From Thermoproteati archaeon (GTDB lineage: Archaea; Thermoproteota; Thermoprotei_A; Marsarchaeales; UBA168), in contig JAGDXH010000064.1 of the NCBI GenBank assembly GCA_023256295.1, forward strand, positions 1-16,402: a stretch of DNA of 16,402 nt, read 5' to 3'. Made by a program: the position numbers and the translations under genes. This document shows, piece by piece, positions 12,417-16,402 of the stretch (within the stretch, counting starts at the first letter, position 1; each line of letters starts with the position of its first letter). Under the pieces are notes generated by a model, which worked only from the letters and a program-made list of their open reading frames with translations, made no database searches and was not told the origin of the DNA.

Positions 12417-13259
12417 CTAGAGACCTCTGGCTTTTTGGGACTTGTCTCTCTCAAGAGATGGGTAGAAGCGCGCTTTACCTAGAGTCTTCTTTAGGTCGTC
12501 CCAGGCCCTTAGTTTCCGAATCGCCTCATTGGCTACGTCTATGGCAGCGTCGATGCCGGCATCCGGGTCGAACTGCTTGCTCTCTCTCTGCGCTATGACG
12601 GCTGTGATGGCTCCTGCCCGTCCTCCGTAGAGCCTCGCGACGGTGAAGAGGGTGGCTGCTTCCATCTCGAAATTCAGCACGCCTGCAGCACGCAGATCCG
12701 GGATTAGGTTTCTCATCCAGCTTTGGGCGTAGCCACCAAAGCCAGGCCTGCCTTGCCCGGTGTAAAAGGAATCGGTGCTTGCTGTGACGCCCACATGATA
12801 GGGAACTCCCAACTCTTCGGCCGCTTCTATGAGGGCAAGCGTTATCTCATAGCTGGCTGCGGCTGGGTACTCACTCATGACGTATTGCTTGCTGGCCCCG
12901 TCAAGCCGTACCGCAGCTTCGGTTATTATGAGGTCTCCTATTGATACGTCATCCTGTATGGTGCCCGTGGTCCCTACCCTTATGAAGGTATTCGCGCCAA
13001 TTCTGAAGAGCTCCTCGAGGGCTATGCCTAGACTTGGTCCTCCGATGCCGGTAGAGGTAGAGGTGAGCTCCACACCTTTGTAAGTTCCTGTGTGCGTGGT
13101 GTACTCGCGATGAGATGCCTTGAACCTGACAGAGTCCCATTTAGAAGAAATCCTGCTGGTCCGCTCGGGATCTCCAGGGAGCAGTACATACTGAGAGACA
13201 TCCCCTGGGCCGCAAGCTATGTGATATTCTTTTCCTCCTACCTTTGGCTCTTCTGACAT
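12417..13259 (-). CDS. udp: Uridine phosphorylase
   Basis: Splits uridine with phosphate into uracil and ribose 1-phosphate; family PNP_UDP_1. 280 residues. VLLPGDPERTSRIS is the N-terminal phosphate-site motif, STSTGIGGPSLGIALEEL and FIRVGTTGTIQ the central ones, VTASTDSFYTGQ the base/sugar site, and LNFEMEAATLF carries the ribose-binding Met-Glu pair. SFYTGQ and the overall arrangement fit uridine rather than purine phosphorylases. ATG 13259 follows the nmd3-deaminase stop by 28 bp. A TATA-like GTTAAAAC on the minus strand (13279-13286) is about 24 bp upstream, so it may have its own leaderless transcript besides read-through. The neighbour supplies cytidine deaminase, the preceding step in cytidine breakdown. 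Confidence 0.92.
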   Translation of the reverse strand: MSEEPKVGGKEYHIACGPGDVSQYVLLPGDPERTSRISSKWDSVRFKASHREYTTHTGTYKGVELTSTSTGIGGPSLGIALEELFRIGANTFIRVGTTGTIQDDVSIGDLIITEAAVRLDGASKQYVMSEYPAAASYEITLALIEAAEELGVPYHVGVTASTDSFYTGQGRPGFGGYAQSWMRNLIPDLRAAGVLNFEMEAATLFTVARLYGGRAGAITAVIAQRESKQFDPDAGIDAAIDVANEAIRKLRAWDDLKKTLGKARFYPSLERDKSQKARGL

Positions 13260-13278
13260 GGTCTATTTGAGGCTCTTC

Positions 13279-13286
13279 GTTTTAAC
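13279..13286 (-). promoter_or_regulatory. TATA-like box for udp
   Basis: GTTAAAAC on the minus strand, centred about 24 bp upstream of the udp ATG and immediately after the stop codon of the NMD3-deaminase gene. Confidence 0.4.
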
Positions 13287-13287
13287 G

Positions 13288-14640
13288 CTATCGCGGGGCA
13301 CGCCCATCCTGAAGCGAGAAGGCATGAGGTAGCAGCTCGCTCAGGGAGTGCTCTTGACCTTCCGTCAGAACTCTGATGTTTGGCGAGAACTCGAACAAGA
13401 CCTGCCTGCAGGCACCACATGGGGTAACCGGGCCTGAATCTGATATCACGGCTATGGCCAAGAACTCCCTCTTTCCTTCAGACACGGCCTTGAACAGTGC
13501 CACCCTCTCTGCGCACATGCTTAACCCATAGGAGGAGTTCTCCACGTTGCATCCGGTGTAAATGCTGCCGTCGCTTGCCATGAGTGCTGCTCCAACCTTG
13601 AACTTGGAGTAGGGCGCATAGGCTTTCATTGCAGCTTTTTTAGCGGTCTCCAAAAGAATTTCGTCTTCTTCGTCCATTGCCGGAACCGGCGTGATCAGAA
13701 AAGCCCTTCGGTAGTTGACCACGTTCAACTTCTTGGACCTGTATAAGTCGAAAGCCCTTCTCATGGACATGGAGAACTCGTGCCCATCTTTGTCTTTCAT
13801 GACGAGGTCTCTTCCCTCCGCTCCCTCGACGTTTGCAACGATGCCGCTCATGGAGATCGAGCTGCCCAGCCTTAGTCTGAATAGCCTCATGGAGTATATC
13901 CTCTGATAGATCTTCTTGCCGTCTCTCTCAGTCCTGAGGAGCCTCTGGCTTTCTAGCGTTTGTACCATGAACCTCTTTTCTACTTCCCGCTTCAAGATCA
14001 GCGCCAAGGAAGGAGAGTAGCACTCGACGTTCAGTCCTCCCTCTTTTTCCTCGACCTTGGAGGGCGAATCTGAAAACCTCCTGACCAGGGAGCCTACCAT
14101 GACTTCAACGTCTCTAAGCTCGCCGTCAAGCAGCTTTCTGCCCTCTCCTCTTATCTGGATGAGATACGGGTACTCCTTTTGGCTGGCCATCCTGCAAATT
14201 GGACAAAGGGAGCTTGAGAATTCCAGCGCGACGATGCCGCTGAGCTTTTTCTTCAAACCAAATCCAACATCTAGCGCTGCGGTGTAGCTTATTCTTTCGG
14301 AGTTGGAAGACGCGTCGTCCCCCTCTATGGTAACTTGGATTCCGTCAGAGTCGCGCACAAGGTGGCCAAGCGAATCAAGCACCACATCAGAAGCGTACGG
14401 TTGCTGAATCCATCTGCCCCTCCATCTGATGGATCCACATGATCTGCACCTTGGTACCTCTAGCTTGATCAGGGGCGGCGCGTCGTCGAGCAGGGAGAGA
14501 GCACAGTTCGCACACAGGTTTCCGTTTCCAAGATGATGTGAGCTCAGCCTAGAGTATCCCTGTCCTTCCGGGATTGGGTTTCCGCATCTGGGACAAATCC
14601 TCACGTTTCTCGTGAGATAATGCACTTGGCTTTTTAGCAT
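13288..14640 (-). CDS. nmd3: NMD3 - cytidine deaminase fusion protein
   Basis: One uninterrupted 450-residue frame with two complete domains. Residues 1 to about 318 are archaeal NMD3, a homologue of the eukaryotic 60S export adaptor whose archaeal role is unclear. It has Cys pairs 16/19, 43/46, 65/68 and 146/149 for two zinc sites, WRGRW, and KEYPYLIQIRGEGR, and ends near YRRAFLI. Residues 322-450 are a full-size cytidine deaminase: APYSKFKVGAALMASDG, CNVENSSYG, Cys376-Ala-Glu378 and PCGACRQ (Cys408, Cys411), i.e. all zinc ligands and the catalytic Glu. No stop or linker separates them. Met322 (ATG 13677) could start a free deaminase, but I see no Shine-Dalgarno site there. ATG 14640 is 18 bp from the TATA box centre; GTG 14625 or 14604 may be the true start. 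Confidence 0.9.
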   Translation of the reverse strand: MLKSQVHYLTRNVRICPRCGNPIPEGQGYSRLSSHHLGNGNLCANCALSLLDDAPPLIKLEVPRCRSCGSIRWRGRWIQQPYASDVVLDSLGHLVRDSDGIQVTIEGDDASSNSERISYTAALDVGFGLKKKLSGIVALEFSSSLCPICRMASQKEYPYLIQIRGEGRKLLDGELRDVEVMVGSLVRRFSDSPSKVEEKEGGLNVECYSPSLALILKREVEKRFMVQTLESQRLLRTERDGKKIYQRIYSMRLFRLRLGSSISMSGIVANVEGAEGRDLVMKDKDGHEFSMSMRRAFDLYRSKKLNVVNYRRAFLITPVPAMDEEDEILLETAKKAAMKAYAPYSKFKVGAALMASDGSIYTGCNVENSSYGLSMCAERVALFKAVSEGKREFLAIAVISDSGPVTPCGACRQVLFEFSPNIRVLTEGQEHSLSELLPHAFSLQDGRAPR

Positions 14641-14651
14641 AACGGAGCTGA

Positions 14652-14662
14652 GTTTTTATATA
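14652..14662. promoter_or_regulatory. Shared TATA region, metG / nmd3
   Basis: GTTTTTATATA on the plus strand, read as TATATAAAAAC on the minus strand, is the only AT-rich block in the 40-bp divergent gap. Its centre is about 24 bp from the metG ATG (14681), ideal for a leaderless mRNA. It is about 18 bp from the annotated nmd3 ATG, which is short. Confidence 0.55.
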
Positions 14663-14680
14663 TGCCAATGGTATCTGCAA

Positions 14681-16402
14681 ATGCAGGGGCCAAAGTGGAT
14701 AGTGACTGCGGCTTGGCCATACGTCAACTATGAACCTCATTTGGGAACGCTGATTCACTTGCTCTCAGCTGATGCTTTTTCCAGATACCTCAAGATGAAT
14801 GGAGAAGAGGTTGTAAGCGTGAGCGGTTCGGATGAGCATGGAACACCCATTGAGGTCGAGGCCATGAGGAGAGGAATCTCTCCAAGGGAACTCACCGATG
14901 CCAATCACGGGAGAGTACTTCAGATACTAAAGGATTGGGAGATACAGCTTGATAACTACACGCGCACAGAAAGCGAGGTCCATAAGAAGTTCGTGCAGGA
15001 CTTCTACTCAAAGGTCTATGATCGCGGCTTCATATTCAAGCGGGATGTGGAGATGCCATACTGCGAAGAGAAGAAGATGTTCTTGCCAGACAGGTTTGTG
15101 GTAGGTACATGTCCTTACTGCGGTTACCCTGAGGCTCATGGCGACCAGTGCGATAACTGCGGCCGGTTGCTCGAGCCGAAGCTCCTGATAAATCCGAGGG
15201 GAGTGTTCTGTAACGGGCCACTGACATGGAAGACAACCAACGAGTGGGACTTCGACTTGGCAAGCTTTTCTCAGCAGCTTGAGAGTTACATAAGGTCAAA
15301 CGACAGGCTCCCTGACAACGCCAGGGCTCAGAGTTTGGCAATGATAAGAGAAGGGCTGAAGCCGAGATCGGTTACGAGGGACAACAGCTGGGGAATCCCG
15401 GCGCCGTTTCCAGGTGCTGAGGGAAAGACCATATACGTTTGGATGGAGGCGGTACTTGGCTATGTCTCCGCCACAAAAGAGTACTATGAGAGGCTGGGAA
15501 AACCAACGGGTTGGATGGAGCTTTGGAGCGACCCTGCCTCGAGGTTTGTGTGCTTCATAGGAAAGGATAACATACCTTTCCATACAATAATTCTCCCGGC
15601 TTTGCTCCTAGCTTCGGGAGACGACTATGTGCTTCCGTGGACGGTGAGCACCACGGAGTTCATATTGTTTGGAGGCGAAAAAGCATCTAAGAGCAAGAAG
15701 AAAGGTATATGGAGCACCGAAGCTTTGTCTGCTTTTCCAGCAGAGGACTGGAGGTTCGTGCTCATGCAGGTCAGGCCAGAGGGAAAAGACGTCTCCATAA
15801 CGTTCCAGAGCGTTGCGTCTAGGATAAACGCTGACCTAAATGATACGCTTGGAAACTACGTGCACAGGACACTGGCATTTGCCTATGCCAATTTTGGAGG
15901 GAAGGTGCCCCAGCCGGTGCTTGACGACGAAAGTCGCCAACTGCTGATGGAGGCGGAAGAGAGGAGCAAATCTTACCGTGAGTTCATGGAGCGTACCTCT
16001 TTGCAGAGGGCAGTCGAAGAGCTGCTTGCATTGGCGCGGAGTGGCAACAGATACTTCAATGGTAGGGAGCCATGGAAGCAACTCAGTTTGAACCCCCAAA
16101 CGGCTTCGACGACGGCCTACGTTGGAGTTGAAGTTGCCAAGGACTTGGCAGTGATGCTCTATCCCTTTGCGCCAGCTGCGGCGACCTTGGCACTTTCGTT
16201 TTTGGGGATGAAGCCAAGCTGGGAGACCCTTAGCCAACCAATTCCGCCTGGGACGCCCATGCTGAAACCCAGGCCGTTGTTTTCAAAGGTGACCGAACTG
16301 CCTGAATCCTCGGTAACCTCACCCGAGCAGAGTCCGCAGGAGTTGGTCCTGCCCTCAATCGACATCTCGGACTTCTCGAAGTTGGACATCAGGATTGGTC
16401 GC
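14681..16402 (+). CDS. metG: Methionyl-tRNA synthetase, 3' end beyond window
   Basis: Charges tRNA-Met with methionine, including the initiator. 574 residues are present and the frame is open at the window edge. WIVTAAWPYVNYEPHLGT has the class I HIGH-type motif as H20-L-G-T. VSGSDEHGTPIEVEA follows. The zinc knuckle has C144/C147 and C157/C160. VFCNGPLTWKTTNEWDF and YVWMEAVLGYVS belong to the methionine site region. The KMSKS loop reads KASKS (334-338). The anticodon-binding helices follow. A Ser/Pro/Glu linker (about 535-560) leads to FSKLDIRIGR, the beginning of a fused C-terminal EMAPII-like tRNA-binding domain, cut off by the window. ATG 14681 is supported by the TATA box 24 bp upstream. 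Confidence 0.96.
   Translation, partial: MQGPKWIVTAAWPYVNYEPHLGTLIHLLSADAFSRYLKMNGEEVVSVSGSDEHGTPIEVEAMRRGISPRELTDANHGRVLQILKDWEIQLDNYTRTESEVHKKFVQDFYSKVYDRGFIFKRDVEMPYCEEKKMFLPDRFVVGTCPYCGYPEAHGDQCDNCGRLLEPKLLINPRGVFCNGPLTWKTTNEWDFDLASFSQQLESYIRSNDRLPDNARAQSLAMIREGLKPRSVTRDNSWGIPAPFPGAEGKTIYVWMEAVLGYVSATKEYYERLGKPTGWMELWSDPASRFVCFIGKDNIPFHTIILPALLLASGDDYVLPWTVSTTEFILFGGEKASKSKKKGIWSTEALSAFPAEDWRFVLMQVRPEGKDVSITFQSVASRINADLNDTLGNYVHRTLAFAYANFGGKVPQPVLDDESRQLLMEAEERSKSYREFMERTSLQRAVEELLALARSGNRYFNGREPWKQLSLNPQTASTTAYVGVEVAKDLAVMLYPFAPAAATLALSFLGMKPSWETLSQPIPPGTPMLKPRPLFSKVTELPESSVTSPEQSPQELVLPSIDISDFSKLDIRIGR

Noticed and set aside
13665..13695. Separate cytidine deaminase gene starting at ATG 13677, with a small GCCG/CGGC hairpin just upstream
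   Set aside because: No stop codon, Shine-Dalgarno site or TATA box separates it from the NMD3 frame, and the hairpin has only four pairs. The continuous fusion is the simpler reading, though internal initiation is not excluded.
1..16402. CRISPR arrays, insertion sequences, attachment sites or phage genes
   Set aside because: No regularly spaced repeats, transposase or integrase frames, or long terminal inverted repeats were seen. All sizeable regions are explained by conserved archaeal genes.

Overview
The window is archaeal chromosome. The evidence is: NMD3, SRP19, Gar1, fibrillarin, Nop5, ribosomal protein S8e, archaeal-type Trm1 and deoxyhypusine synthase; two tRNA genes with introns of bulge-helix-bulge type; and TATA-like boxes about 23-28 bases upstream of start codons. 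TTG and GTG starts are common, genes overlap often, base composition is balanced to slightly GC-rich, and tRNA stems are GC-rich. Together this suggests a compact, probably thermophilic genome, perhaps of the TACK group. I cannot place it more exactly. There are no insertion sequences, CRISPR arrays, phage genes or other signs of recent transfer.

Layout. Positions 1-1290 (minus) hold an intron-containing tRNA-Leu(GAG) and deoxyhypusine synthase. Positions 1364-3953 (plus) hold a DMT/EamA transporter, a small single-membrane-segment protein and a very divergent NRAMP-like transporter. Positions 3929-5375 (minus) hold a ferredoxin with one 3-cysteine and one 4-cysteine motif, and ThiL. A tRNA-Thr(CGT) and an unrecognised 107-residue protein follow on the plus strand, converging on a zinc-poor MDR oxidoreductase. 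Positions 6969-8863 (plus) hold tRNA-Lys(TTT) with an intron, S8e, SRP19, Gar1 and RlmE. Positions 8678-14640 (minus) hold NMD3-cytidine deaminase, uridine phosphorylase, Nop5, fibrillarin, RNase HII and Trm1, listed in transcription order. The window ends inside metG, read divergently from nmd3.

How the genes fit together. Most of the right two thirds concerns RNA and ribosome biogenesis: C/D-box RNP proteins (Nop5, fibrillarin), an H/ACA RNP protein (Gar1), stand-alone RNA methyltransferases (RlmE, Trm1), a ribosomal protein, an SRP protein, NMD3, RNase HII, MetRS and three tRNAs. Deoxyhypusine synthase adds translation-factor modification. Into this is woven pyrimidine nucleoside salvage: a complete cytidine deaminase domain is fused to the C-terminus of NMD3, and uridine phosphorylase, the next enzyme in that route, is the next gene. 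This fusion is the most unusual object in the window. The divergent NRAMP-like transporter, whose metal-site motifs are replaced, comes second. At the DNA level, all three convergent gene pairs overlap at their 3' ends, one by 186 bp, and two divergent pairs appear to share a single TATA element.
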